Shown one piece after another: positions 41,113 through 52,089 of a stretch of DNA of 64,000 nt. The notes under the pieces are model-generated. The model was not told the DNA's origin. It did not search any database and was given only the letters and a program-made list of their open reading frames with translations. The stretch's first letter is position 1. Every line of letters starts with the position of its first letter. A program made the translations under genes and the position numbers. This DNA is from Enhydrobacter aerosaccus (GTDB taxonomy: Bacteria; Pseudomonadota; Alphaproteobacteria; Reyranellales; Reyranellaceae). The stretch is taken from positions 868,001-932,000 of the forward strand of contig NZ_FUWJ01000001.1 of assembly GCF_900167455.1 (NCBI RefSeq), in the 5' to 3' direction.

Positions 41113-42423
41113 TTACGGCAGCTTCAGCGCCGTCTGATCGACATAGGGCTTCATCAGCGCGTCGGCATTGCGCTGGGCGTCCTTGATCGCCTGCGGTGCC
41201 TTCTTCTTGCCGTTCAGCACGGCCTGCATCTCGTCCTCGAGCGCCTTGCGCACGGCCACGGTCTGGTAGGTCGCGAACCAGGGCTTGGCGTAGGGCAGTT
41301 GCTCCAGCGCCACCTTGGCGTCGGGGTTCTTGGCGATGAAGTCCTTCATCTCCGGCAGGTCGTAGGACGACTTGCGCGGCGCGAAGTAGCCGGTGAAGCG
41401 GCTCCAGCCGGCCAGCGTCTCGGCCGAGGTCAGCCACTTGATGAACTTCCAGCCCGCCTGCTTCTGCTCGTCGTTCAGGCCCTTGAACATGACCAGCGAG
41501 CCGCCGCCGATCGGCACGGCGTTGCGCACGTTCCGGGGCACGAAGGCAACGCCGTAGGCCGCCTTCATGTTGTCGCGGACGAAGGAGAGGCTGCCGGTCG
41601 ATAGCAGAACCATCGAGGTCTTGCCGGCCAGGAAGTTGGTGGAGACGCCGCCCGCCTCGACCACGCCCTGCTGCATCACCTTGTGCTTGAAGACGAGATC
41701 CTCGACGAACTGGGCCGCGCCCAGCATCGTTGGCGTGTCGTAGTAGACCTCGCCGCCGTACTCGTCGTTGAAGTACTGGCCGCCGTTCGACATGGTCAGC
41801 GCTTCCATCAGCCAGCCCATGTAGTCGTAGCCTTCCGGCATGCCGAAGCCGTAGCGCTCGACGCTGTCGCCGTTGCCCTTGGTGAGCTTCTTGGCATCGG
41901 CCACCAGCTCGGCCCAGGTCTGCGGCGGCTTCTCCGGATCGAGACCGGCCTCCTTGAAGTGATCCTTGTTGTAATAGAGGAGCGGCGTCGAGTTCTGGTA
42001 CGGCACCGCGTAGAGCTCGCCGTCGACGGTCGCGTTGGCGTGCAGGGCCGGCCAGAAATCGGCGAGGAATTGGCCGCGCGTCGTGCCATCGGTCTTGAGC
42101 ATGGGCTCGAGCGAGATGAGATCGCCGGAAAGCTTGAGGTCGAGCACGAAGTTGGCGCTCATCAGCACGACGGCCGGCGGCTTGCCGGCGCTCGCGGCGG
42201 CCTGGGCCTTGAGCTTGGTGTCGTCGTAGCTGCCGGTATAGACGGCGGTGACCGACACATCCTTCTGGCTGTCGTTGTAGACCTTGACCAGCCGGGTCAT
42301 CTCGCGCGCGAGCTTGCCATCGACCGGTACGGGAAAGAAGAAGTCGATCTTGGTCTGGGCACCGGCGAGGGCCGGCGCCAGCACGGCCAACGCGGCCGTG
42401 GCCAGAGAGGGAAGCCAACGCAT
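41113..42423 (-). CDS. Ugp/MalE-type ABC transporter substrate-binding protein
   Basis: A 436-residue extracellular solute-binding protein 1, UgpB-like. A Sec signal (LATAALAVLAPALAGAQ) is followed by TKIDFFFPVPVDGKLAREMT. The ligand-binding core includes YAVPYQNSTPLLYYNKDHF and GAAQFVEDLVFKHKVM, plus GKTSMVLLSTGSLSFVRDN. UgpB proteins bind sn-glycerol-3-phosphate or its diesters, which fits the neighbouring phosphodiesterase, but other polyol or sugar ligands are possible. It is the third gene of the importer operon. Confidence 0.85.
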   Translation of the reverse strand: MRWLPSLATAALAVLAPALAGAQTKIDFFFPVPVDGKLAREMTRLVKVYNDSQKDVSVTAVYTGSYDDTKLKAQAAASAGKPPAVVLMSANFVLDLKLSGDLISLEPMLKTDGTTRGQFLADFWPALHANATVDGELYAVPYQNSTPLLYYNKDHFKEAGLDPEKPPQTWAELVADAKKLTKGNGDSVERYGFGMPEGYDYMGWLMEALTMSNGGQYFNDEYGGEVYYDTPTMLGAAQFVEDLVFKHKVMQQGVVEAGGVSTNFLAGKTSMVLLSTGSLSFVRDNMKAAYGVAFVPRNVRNAVPIGGGSLVMFKGLNDEQKQAGWKFIKWLTSAETLAGWSRFTGYFAPRKSSYDLPEMKDFIAKNPDAKVALEQLPYAKPWFATYQTVAVRKALEDEMQAVLNGKKKAPQAIKDAQRNADALMKPYVDQTALKLP

Positions 42424-42435
42424 TTGTGTCTCCTG

Positions 42436-43260
42436 TTATCCTTTGAGGCCTGAGAACATGAAGCTGTCGACGAACTGCCGCTGGAAGACGGCAAACAACG
42501 CCAGCAGGGGGAACATCACCAGCAGAGTGCCGGCGGCGAGGACGCCCCATTCCTTGCCGCCTTCGCTGCCCAGGGCGAAGGAGGCGAGTCCGATGGTCAG
42601 CGTCTGGGTGCGCGGTTCGTTGAGAACCATCAGGGGCCACAGAAACTCGTTCCAGTGCGCCATCAGCGAGACCAGCGAAAAGGCGACCAGGGCCGGCTTG
42701 GCCATCGGCAGCAGCACATGCCACAGCGTCTGCCACCAGTGGGCGCCATCGATCACCGCCGCTTCCTCGAAATCGCGCGGGATCTGGCGGAAGGTCTGCC
42801 GCATCAGGAAGGTGCCAAAGGCGGAGGCGAAGTAGGGCGCCATCACCCCCAGCAGGCTGCCATAGAGTCCGAGATCGACCACCGTCCGCAGGTTCGGCAC
42901 GATCAGGACCGGCGGCACCAGCATGAGCTGGAGCAGGAACAGATAGAAGATCAGGTCGCGGCCGGGAAAGGAGAGCCGGGCGAAGGCGTAGCCCGCCAGC
43001 GAGATGGTGACGATCTGGGCCGCCAGGATGCCGAAGGCGACGATTGCCGTATTGAGGTAGTAGAGCGCGAAGTCACCGCTCTCGAGAGCGTCAGCAAAAT
43101 TCCGCAGCGTCGGCTTGTAGTCGGGAACGAGCGACGCCATGCCGATGCCGGCCCCGGCGTCCGGGCGGAACGACGCCACCAGCATCCACAGGAACGGTGT
43201 CGACCAGAGGAAGACAACCGCCAGCATCAATCCGCCGACGATGAGGCTAGCTCGCCGCAT
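42436..43260 (-). CDS. ABC importer permease, UgpE/MalG-type
   Basis: A 274-residue inner-membrane permease with six transmembrane segments. The EAA loop EAAVIDGAHWWQTLWHVLLP is the site that contacts the ATPase. It has FYLFLLQLMLVPPVLIVPNL and SFRPDAGAG near the N-terminus, as in UgpE. Its start overlaps the upstream permease by 14 bases. It lies between the UgpA-like permease and the binding protein. Confidence 0.9.
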   Translation of the reverse strand: MRRASLIVGGLMLAVVFLWSTPFLWMLVASFRPDAGAGIGMASLVPDYKPTLRNFADALESGDFALYYLNTAIVAFGILAAQIVTISLAGYAFARLSFPGRDLIFYLFLLQLMLVPPVLIVPNLRTVVDLGLYGSLLGVMAPYFASAFGTFLMRQTFRQIPRDFEEAAVIDGAHWWQTLWHVLLPMAKPALVAFSLVSLMAHWNEFLWPLMVLNEPRTQTLTIGLASFALGSEGGKEWGVLAAGTLLVMFPLLALFAVFQRQFVDSFMFSGLKG

Positions 43261-44188
43261 GCGATCCCCGTTCCATCGTCTTCAGCGAGACGACCGACAG
43301 CGCCAGGAGGAAGCCGACCGACAGGACACTGGCTGCGGCAGCCTTACCGGCGGCGAAATTCTCCGCTGCCTGTTCGAAGATGTAATAGAGCACCAGCTTG
43401 GTTGCGTTGCTGGGTCCGCCCTTGGTCAGAACGATGACGTGATCGACCTGGGTCAGGGCATTGATCAGCGCGATCACCAGCACGAAGGCGGTGGTCGGCG
43501 CCAGAAGCGGTACGATGATGTGGCGCAGCCGCTGCCAGCCATTGGCGCCGTCGATGGTCGCGGCCTCGAGCACTTCGCCGGGCATGGTCTGCAGGCCGGC
43601 GAGATAGAAGAGCATGTAATAGCCGGCGTTCTTCCACACGGTGATGCCGACCAGAGACCACAGGGCGATGTCGGGATTGCCGAGCCAGTTGGCGCCGCGC
43701 AGGCCGATCTTGGCGAGGTAGTAGTCGAACAGGCCGACGCCCGGCAGGAAGATGAAGAAGAAGAGCGAGGCGGCGGCGACGAGCGGCACCATCGACGGGA
43801 ACAGCAGCAGCGCCCGCATGACCGAATTGAACCGGCTCGAGTGCTGCAGGGCGAGCGCGAAGAGAAGGCCCAGCGCCATGCTGATCGGCACGGTGGTGGC
43901 GGCATAGAGCAGGTTGTTGACGACTGACTGGAGGAAGGCGGCGTCCGAGAACAGGCCGATGTAGTTCTTGAGGCCGACGAACAGGCTCTCGCGCGAGCCG
44001 TGTATTTGCTCGTGCAGCGAATCCCAGATCACGCGCACGACCGGCAGGTACGTGAAGGCTGCCAGCAGCAACAGCGACGGCGTCAGGAGAATGAAGGGCA
44101 GCGCCCGTCGTCCCAACCGTCTGCGCGCAAGGCGCCGAACCGGGCGGAGGTCGTCCAGAGGGGGCGCCCCCGTGGCGATGCTGCTCAT
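43247..44188 (-). CDS. ABC importer permease, UgpA/MalF-type
   Basis: A 313-residue permease with six transmembrane segments and an N-terminal basic stretch. The EAA loop reads EAATIDGANGWQRLRHIIVP. Other family features are FILLTPSLLLLAAFTYLPVV and LKNYIGLFSDAAFLQS. It is the first gene of the importer operon, so the promoter lies in 44189-44325. No ATP-binding (UgpC-type) gene is adjacent, so an ATPase from elsewhere must be shared. Confidence 0.9.
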   Translation of the reverse strand: MSSIATGAPPLDDLRPVRRLARRRLGRRALPFILLTPSLLLLAAFTYLPVVRVIWDSLHEQIHGSRESLFVGLKNYIGLFSDAAFLQSVVNNLLYAATTVPISMALGLLFALALQHSSRFNSVMRALLLFPSMVPLVAAASLFFFIFLPGVGLFDYYLAKIGLRGANWLGNPDIALWSLVGITVWKNAGYYMLFYLAGLQTMPGEVLEAATIDGANGWQRLRHIIVPLLAPTTAFVLVIALINALTQVDHVIVLTKGGPSNATKLVLYYIFEQAAENFAAGKAAAASVLSVGFLLALSVVSLKTMERGSHAAS

Positions 44189-44325
44189 CGCTGACCCGCT
44201 ACTGTCAGCCGATGATGCAGCAATTTCATTTATGTTACAGAAACGTTACTTCCGCTGCGCGGGCGGGGACAAGTGCGCTTGCGACTTGGTCGTCGCCGCT
44301 TTCTGGCCTGCTCTCTGACGATCCG

Positions 44326-44586
44326 TCACAGACAACTGGCCGTGATCAACGGGGTAACCGGCCGTTTGACGCTTTGGGCTAGAGGCGGTGCCGCGGCCCA
44401 CGGAGCATTGGCTTCCGCGGTCTTGGTGGCCGGTGGGCCGACGACCTTGCTCGTACCGGTGGTGACGACGGCGCTGACTGTGAGCGCGATCACGAGGAGG
44501 GTCGCGACGAAATCAACGGCGCTTCGGCGGGGCGGGATGACGAAATCCTGCCATCGGTAATGATCTGGTTTCATGCGCGCGACCAT
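44326..44586 (-). CDS. Possible small membrane protein
   Basis: A weakly supported 86-residue frame in the 470-base gap 44189-44658. After a basic start (HYRWQDFVIPPRRS) it has one hydrophobic segment, FVATLLVIALTVSAVVTT, then a Pro/Ala-rich tail. This is the architecture of a small single-pass protein, but no ribosome site or family match supports it. The second Met at 44574 is an alternative start. The rest of the gap holds only the repeat at 44629. Confidence 0.35.
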   Translation of the reverse strand: MVARMKPDHYRWQDFVIPPRRSAVDFVATLLVIALTVSAVVTTGTSKVVGPPATKTAEANAPWAAAPPLAQSVKRPVTPLITASCL

Positions 44587-44628
44587 GACCGCCGAATGAG
44601 GACAGGAGAGGGCGAGCCGCGGCGCGCG

Positions 44629-44646
44629 CCATCAACTCTTGATGAG
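44629..44646. repeat. Relative of the 18-bp repeat, contains a palindrome
   Basis: CCATCAACTCTTGATGAG shares its first 12 bases with the copy at 6482. Here CATCAA-CTC-TTGATG is a perfect 6-3-6 palindrome, whereas the copies at 6482 and 9310 keep only one half-site intact. This suggests a protein-binding site rather than a neutral repeat. It lies just beyond the end of the LysR gene, 43 bases upstream of the small frame at 44326-44586. Confidence 0.35.
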
Positions 44647-44658
44647 GCACCTGTGATG

Positions 44659-45567
44659 CTACAGCGACCGTGAAAGTCGCGTCACGAGGCTGCGCAGCCA
44701 GGAATGTGCGGGTTGATCGTCGACGCGACGGTGCCACAGCATGGCAACGGTGAGTCGCGGCGAGGTGAAGGGAAGCGCGACGACCTCGAGAGGGACTCTG
44801 TCGGCGAAGACCAGGGCGGCACGCTCGGCCATCACCGCGACCATGTCCGATTGCGCCAGGATACCCGCCGTTGACAGCAGCGGCGCACGAAGGGCGATCC
44901 GGCGCTCGAGGCCGAAGCGTGCCAGTTCGTCGTCGATGAACTTCGTGCCATCGCCTGTCGAAGACAGTTCCAGATGCGGCAGGGTGGCGAGGCTCGGGAC
45001 GTCGATGGTTTTCCGGGACCTCAGGAGCGGATGGTCCCGCCGCAGCACACAGGCAAAGCGATCCTCGAACAGGCGCAGGTCGGAGAAGCGTTCGGCCGGA
45101 GCCGCGAGGCTTCCAAGCGCGAGATCGATGTCGCCGCGATCGAGCTGTTCGGCGATGTTGATCGTGCCGCTGGGCCGCAGATCGAGCGTGACGAAGGGCG
45201 CTTCGCGCGACACCGTCGCGGCCAGCGCCGGTGCGATCACCAGGGCGGCGTAATTGTTGACCGAGACGACGAAGCGACGTTCGACTTCGGCGGGCTCGAA
45301 ATCCCGCGCGCCATCCAATGCCGCGCGCAGATCGGCAAGAGCCTGCCGGACGGATGGAGCCAGGCGTTCGGCCTGGGGCGTGGGCTCCATGCCCTCCGGC
45401 GTGCGGACAAAGAGGTCATCGCGCAGCGCCGTCCGCAAGCGGGCGAGGGCATGGCTGACCGCCGGCTGGCTCATATTCAGCTTCTCCGCCGCGCGGGTGG
45501 CGCTGCGTTCCTGCATCACCGCGTCGAAGACGACCAAGAGGTTGAGGTCAAGCCGCCGCCAATTCAT
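44659..45567 (-). CDS. LysR-family transcriptional regulator, NodD-like
   Basis: A 302-residue LysR regulator starting NWRRLDLNLLVVFDAVMQER. Its helix-turn-helix is TRAAEKLNMSQPAVSHALAR (about residues 23-42), and the effector domain starts at about residue 90. The ATG at 45567 is chosen because the family begins there; the frame extends to 45666. Its target is unclear: it diverges from recA, which is unlikely to be regulated by it. The Ugp-like operon is downstream on the same strand. Confidence 0.88.
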   Translation of the reverse strand: MNWRRLDLNLLVVFDAVMQERSATRAAEKLNMSQPAVSHALARLRTALRDDLFVRTPEGMEPTPQAERLAPSVRQALADLRAALDGARDFEPAEVERRFVVSVNNYAALVIAPALAATVSREAPFVTLDLRPSGTINIAEQLDRGDIDLALGSLAAPAERFSDLRLFEDRFACVLRRDHPLLRSRKTIDVPSLATLPHLELSSTGDGTKFIDDELARFGLERRIALRAPLLSTAGILAQSDMVAVMAERAALVFADRVPLEVVALPFTSPRLTVAMLWHRRVDDQPAHSWLRSLVTRLSRSL

Positions 45568-45706
45568 GGCCAAGCTGGTTGATCGATTTTGGCCGGCAGG
45601 TCCAGTCGGCGCGTGATCTCCGGCGAGAAGACGCGACCGGCGGCCAGACGGTCGCCCTAAGATCAACGGTTTGCCCGTCTTTCACAAAAGGCTGTGGCAG
45701 GGATGG

Positions 45707-45721
45707 GAACATATCTAGAAC
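45707..45721 (+). promoter_or_regulatory. LexA (SOS) box upstream of recA
   Basis: GAACATATCTAGAAC is a direct repeat of GAAC with a seven-base spacer. This is the alphaproteobacterial LexA-binding motif (GTTC-N7-GTTC on the other strand). It lies 142 bases upstream of the recA start in an AT-rich region where the recA promoter should be. SOS control of recA is well known in this class. Confidence 0.8.
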
Positions 45722-45863
45722 TTGTGTCAATAAATTTAATTCTCTCAGCGAGTTATATGCGCCCTTGCCGATGAGAACAAAATGCGTACAGTGACCTTGT
45801 TCCCCGATAGACTTATCCGCATTGCCGCTCCGGACGCGGGCGTGGGAGAAGAGGAGGCAGCCA

Positions 45864-46931
45864 ATGTCGGCAGCGCTGAAACTGGTCGAGAAAGAGGGCA
45901 TGGAGAACAAGAACAAGGCGCTCGATGCTGCCCTGGCGCAGATCGAACGCGCTTTCGGCAAGGGATCGATCATGAAGCTCGGCCAGCGCGAGGCGCTGGA
46001 GATCGAAGCCATATCGACCGGCTCGCTGGGCCTCGATATCGCCCTGGGCATCGGCGGCCTTCCCAAAGGCCGCATCGTCGAGATCTATGGGCCCGAGAGC
46101 TCGGGCAAAACCACGCTTGCGCTGCATGTCGTAGCGGAAGCCCAGAAAAAAGGCGGCGCTTGCGCCTTCGTCGATGCCGAGCATGCGCTCGATCCGGGCT
46201 ATGCCAGGAAGCTGGGCGTCGATATCGACAATCTTCTCATCTCCCAGCCCGATGCCGGTGAGCAGGCGCTTGAGATCGCCGACACGCTGGTTCGATCGGG
46301 CGCGATCGACGTGCTGGTGATCGACTCGGTGGCGGCCCTCGTGCCGCGAGCCGAGCTCGAAGGCGAGATGGGCGACGCGCTGCCGGGCTTGCAGGCCCGC
46401 CTGATGAGCCAGGCGCTCCGCAAGCTCACGGCCTCGATCTCCAAGTCGAACACCCTGGTGATTTTCATCAATCAGATCCGCATGAAGATCGGTGTGATGT
46501 TCGGCAGCCCGGAGACGACGACGGGCGGCAATGCCCTGAAGTTCTATGCCTCGGTCCGCCTCGATATCCGCCGCATCGGCGCGCTGAAGGACAAGGACGA
46601 GGTGGTGGGCAACGCCACGCGCGTGAAGGTCGTGAAGAACAAGGTCGCGCCGCCGTTCAAGGTCGTCGAGTTCGACATCATGTATGGCGAGGGCGTCTCG
46701 AAAACGGGCGAACTGATCGATCTCGGCGAGAAGGCCGGGGTGGTCGAGAAGTCGGGCTCCTGGTTCTCCTATGACGGCCAGCGTATCGGCCAGGGGCGCG
46801 AGAACGCCAAGAACTACCTCAAGGAACATCCCGAAATCGCTCAGGCAATCGAGCAGAAGGTCCGTGCCAATGCCGGCATCGTCGCCGATGCCTTGATGGA
46901 TGGCGGCAAGGACGACGACGAGGACGAATAG
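45864..46931 (+). CDS. recA: Recombinase A
   Basis: A 355-residue RecA, the DNA strand-exchange ATPase and LexA co-protease. Family parts include [19 protein letters not shown], Walker [34 protein letters not shown] (Walker B region) and [20 protein letters not shown]. The C-terminus is acidic (KDDDEDE). GAGGAGG sits six bases before the ATG at 45864. A LexA box lies upstream and an intrinsic terminator follows. alaS lies two genes downstream, as in many alphaproteobacteria. Confidence 0.97.
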   Translation: MSAALKLVEKEGMENKNKALDAALAQIERAFGKGSIMKLGQREALEIEAISTGSLGLDIALGIGGLPKGRIVEIYGPESSGKTTLALHVVAEAQKKGGACAFVDAEHALDPGYARKLGVDIDNLLISQPDAGEQALEIADTLVRSGAIDVLVIDSVAALVPRAELEGEMGDALPGLQARLMSQALRKLTASISKSNTLVIFINQIRMKIGVMFGSPETTTGGNALKFYASVRLDIRRIGALKDKDEVVGNATRVKVVKNKVAPPFKVVEFDIMYGEGVSKTGELIDLGEKAGVVEKSGSWFSYDGQRIGQGRENAKNYLKEHPEIAQAIEQKVRANAGIVADALMDGGKDDDEDE

Positions 46932-46977
46932 ATCGTCGCGACCGGATTAGGACTGGCCTCTGTCTCCCTCCGGTCCG

Positions 46978-47021
46978 GGGCGGTGCTGTTCCCCCACGCG
47001 CAGCACCGCCCAACTCTTTTT
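46978..47021 (+). terminator. Intrinsic terminator of recA
   Basis: GGGCGGTGCTG (46978-46988), a 12-base loop, CAGCACCGCCC (47001-47011), then AACTC and a five-T run. This is a good Rho-independent terminator 46 bases after the recA stop. Confidence 0.8.
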
Positions 47022-47038
47022 CAGAACCTGATGGTGCT

Positions 47039-47076
47039 CACCGTTTTCCAACCGTTAATAAACGGTGAAAACGGTG
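47039..47076. terminator. Nested hairpin between recA and the YkgJ-type gene
   Basis: CACCGTTTTC (47039-47048) pairs with GAAAACGGTG (47067-47076). Inside, ACCGTT (47051-47056) pairs with AACGGT (47061-47066) around AATA, so 16 base pairs form with a two-base bulge. It lies 13 bases beyond the end of the minus-strand YkgJ-type gene and is a likely terminator for it, despite lacking a T-run. Confidence 0.55.
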
Positions 47077-47088
47077 GGCTGCCCCAGT

Positions 47089-47796
47089 CTAGTGTCCCGT
47101 CATGCGGGCGACGAAGCGCTGGATCCATTCGGGGCCGGTGCGTCGTCTCGCATGGGGCGGGGTTCTGCGTCCCCGCGCCAGGAGCATGGCCAGCGGGAAC
47201 CAATCGTCGGTCTCGTCCTGGAGGCCGCGCGCCGCCGACGAAACTTTGGGCACTGGCACCGGGGTGACATCGGCCTGCGCCGACCCGGCACAAAGCTCGG
47301 CGGCGGAGGTGACCAGGTATTCCCGGCACACAAGCGGCCGCTCGGTATGAATGGAGCAGCTTTCCTCCTCCAGGAATGGACAAGGCACGCGCAGAGCGAA
47401 GTAGGCGGAGGAAAGTTCGCGATCGCTGCGGCCGGCTCGATCGGCCAATCCTGCCTCCCGGATCTTTTCTTCCGCGGCGGCAAAGCGCGCCTTCAGCACC
47501 TGCCGCCGCTCGGCCGGCATGGCATCTACCAGCACCAACAGTCTTTCACCTTCCGTGCGGGAAACCGGCACGAGCTGCCGGCAGCAGGCGCCGCAGCCTT
47601 TGCGACAGGAGATGCTTTGTCCCTTGTGGACGACCTGATCCTCGGCTGCGGCTACGACAGCGTTGACCAGTTGCTGCAGGGCCGGCACCACGGCCGCCGC
47701 CGGAACCGGCGCGCTGGGCACCGTGATGGGGTGGGCGATGCGCAACGGACCAACCGCGAGGCGCAAAGTGGCCGTGACTCGGCCAGAATCGACCAT
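47089..47796 (-). CDS. YkgJ-family cysteine-cluster protein
   Basis: A 235-residue protein with the CxxxCxxCC motif SCRKGCGACCRQLVPVS (about residues 63-79). Additional Cys residues occur in RVPCPFLEEESCSIHTERP and VCREYLV. This is the YkgJ-type zinc/iron-chelating cluster family, whose exact role is unknown. The ATG at 47796 follows GGAATAG. It diverges from alaS across only 60 bases. Confidence 0.85.
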   Translation of the reverse strand: MVDSGRVTATLRLAVGPLRIAHPITVPSAPVPAAAVVPALQQLVNAVVAAAEDQVVHKGQSISCRKGCGACCRQLVPVSRTEGERLLVLVDAMPAERRQVLKARFAAAEEKIREAGLADRAGRSDRELSSAYFALRVPCPFLEEESCSIHTERPLVCREYLVTSAAELCAGSAQADVTPVPVPKVSSAARGLQDETDDWFPLAMLLARGRRTPPHARRRTGPEWIQRFVARMTGH

Positions 47797-47856
47797 GAAA
47801 CCGCTATTCCCCTGTTATGGACTTGAGCGACGCACGCACGCTACAAGGATTGCATT

Positions 47857-50507
<2,651 letters not shown>

Positions 50508-50511
<4 letters not shown>

Positions 50512-50855
50512 AGTACGGCATCGCTTTGGCGGTGGCTCTGGCGGCGGTCGGACTGCTCAGTGGCTGCACCCAGCCGTCCGACGACGCCCGCGCCAAGAAC
50601 CCGGATAAATACGATCGCGATCGGTCGGACTGCCAGGCGCAGGTCAACGACTACATGAAGACACGCCGCCGCGTGGACAGCTCCCGTCAGGACGTCTTCC
50701 GCGGCGAGCAGGACCGGTTCGGCCAGAGCGCACTGCCGACCCAGATGGACAATTATTCGGACAACAAGGCCAGCGACCGCGTGATGGCCAATTGCATGGA
50801 AGCCAAGGGCTGGGCCCAGCCGGCACGGCCCTGGTGGGATCGGATCGGCCGCTAG
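50508..50855 (+). CDS. Small lipoprotein of unknown function
   Basis: A 115-residue protein with a lipoprotein signal ([15 protein letters not shown], lipobox LSGC). The mature part is highly charged, with [20 protein letters not shown] and a later [20 protein letters not shown]. Two Cys residues after the lipid Cys may form a disulfide in the periplasm. Its ATG overlaps the alaS stop codon, so it is expressed with alaS. The family is unknown. Confidence 0.75.
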
Positions 50856-50877
50856 CCGGCCGGCCGCGGCATCTCCG

Positions 50878-51048
50878 TTACTTTTTCTTCTTGTCGTCCT
50901 TGGTCTTGTCGTCTTCCGGATCGCGGTCAGGCGTGGGCTCGCTTAGCGAGACCGGGTCGCTGGCGGGAAAGCTTTCCGCCAGGGCTTCATCGAGCTTCTT
51001 GTCGACCTTTTTCTTGGTCTCGGAGGCGGCTGACTTCTTGGGGGACAT
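50878..51048 (-). CDS. 56-residue FPASDP-motif protein
   Basis: A short gene with ATG at 51048 after GGAGAGACC and stop at 50878-50880. It encodes a charged peptide with KKKVDKKLDEALAESFPASD, then PVSLSEPTPDR and a Lys/Asp tail. The DEALAESFPASDPVS core recurs in small proteins of unknown role in alphaproteobacteria. The motif, a good ribosome site and a stable reading frame support it. Confidence 0.65.
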   Translation of the reverse strand: MSPKKSAASETKKKVDKKLDEALAESFPASDPVSLSEPTPDRDPEDDKTKDDKKKK

Positions 51049-51219
51049 GGTCTCTCCTGCATCGGTTCGAGGGCAGGTTGCCGATGGTGTGCAATCCCGT
51101 CTTCAGGCAACGCGACACTGCCGTTCCGCGTTGCCTCGGCTGCCTGGTTCCACGATTCCGCCGCCAAATCGCCGGAACGCGGACCGACGATTTGCCTCCG
51201 ATACCAGGGAGGAACCGCC

Positions 51220-51657
51220 ATGACCCGAAGTCCTTTGCCGTTGTTGTTGGCGTTGGCTGTGGGCGCCTGCGCCTCGGTGCCGATGGCCGATCCCCAGGCC
51301 GACCAGGAAGGAAAGCGATTCGATCCGCCGGCGCCCGGCTCGGGCACGGTCTACGTCTACAGGCCGGGCTGGATGGCGCTCGCCAAGACAGTCGATGTCG
51401 GCGTGGCGGGCGGCTACCACGCGGAGTTGGCGTCCAATACCTACTTCCGGCTGGAAGGTCCGCCCGGCCCCATCGACCTCATGTGCAAGACCGACAACAC
51501 CGCCGAGCAGCAGATCGACGTCAGCGCCGGAGAGACGCGCTATGTCGAGGTCGCCATGAATCCCGGTCTTTGGGCACCCCGCTGCTCCATCAAGGAAGTA
51601 TCTCCGAGCGAAGGGCAGGCGGCGATCCTGCGTTCGAAGCGCGTCATCCCGCAATAA
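51220..51657 (+). CDS. DUF2846-type lipoprotein
   Basis: A 145-residue protein with a lipoprotein signal (LLLALAVGAC, lipobox VGAC). The mature part has GSGTVYVYRPGWMALAKTVD near residue 42, the DUF2846 opening, followed by a beta-rich domain. Periplasmic, membrane-anchored, function unknown. The ATG at 51220 has GAGGAACC upstream. It is convergent with the next small lipoprotein gene. Confidence 0.75.
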   Translation: MTRSPLPLLLALAVGACASVPMADPQADQEGKRFDPPAPGSGTVYVYRPGWMALAKTVDVGVAGGYHAELASNTYFRLEGPPGPIDLMCKTDNTAEQQIDVSAGETRYVEVAMNPGLWAPRCSIKEVSPSEGQAAILRSKRVIPQ

Positions 51658-51669
51658 CGGGAACGGGCG

Positions 51670-52011
51670 TCAACGCGCCTGGGCGCGGGCGTTCAACACG
51701 TAGGAGGTCGCCTTCACCACCGCATCCTTGCGGACGGCATCGGTGATGTGAAGTTCGCCGCTGCGATCCATGGTCGACATAAGCTGGATGAGCTTGTCGT
51801 TCTGGGCGGTACAGGCTGAGGCCGCGGCCCGGCCGATGGCTTCGGCGGGAGACCGGCGGTCGTCCAGAGAGACCGCCTCAGTCGATAGGCAATTGTCGCG
51901 AATGACACGTTGCTGGTTGATGGCTCGGGACAGGTGACCATCCTCGTAAGCGGGAGCGCAGGCAGCCACGCAAAGCACAGCCAACACGGCAGTCGACGAT
52001 AGAAAGCGCAT
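51670..52011 (-). CDS. Small putative lipoprotein
   Basis: A 113-residue protein starting MRFLSSTAVLAVLCVAACAP with lipobox VAAC. The mature part is helical and has two more Cys (DNCLSTEAVSLDD and ASACTAQ), probably a disulfide pair. I recognise no family. It converges with the DUF2846 gene, with 12 bases between, and lies downstream of the indolepyruvate oxidoreductase gene on the same strand. Confidence 0.65.
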   Translation of the reverse strand: MRFLSSTAVLAVLCVAACAPAYEDGHLSRAINQQRVIRDNCLSTEAVSLDDRRSPAEAIGRAAASACTAQNDKLIQLMSTMDRSGELHITDAVRKDAVVKATSYVLNARAQAR

Positions 52012-52089
52012 GGCTCCTTCTAGAGCGTTTGGCAGGTCTTTGCCAACACCCTGCAGGGGATAGGCTCGGCCGCCATCGGGCAGCGGCGG

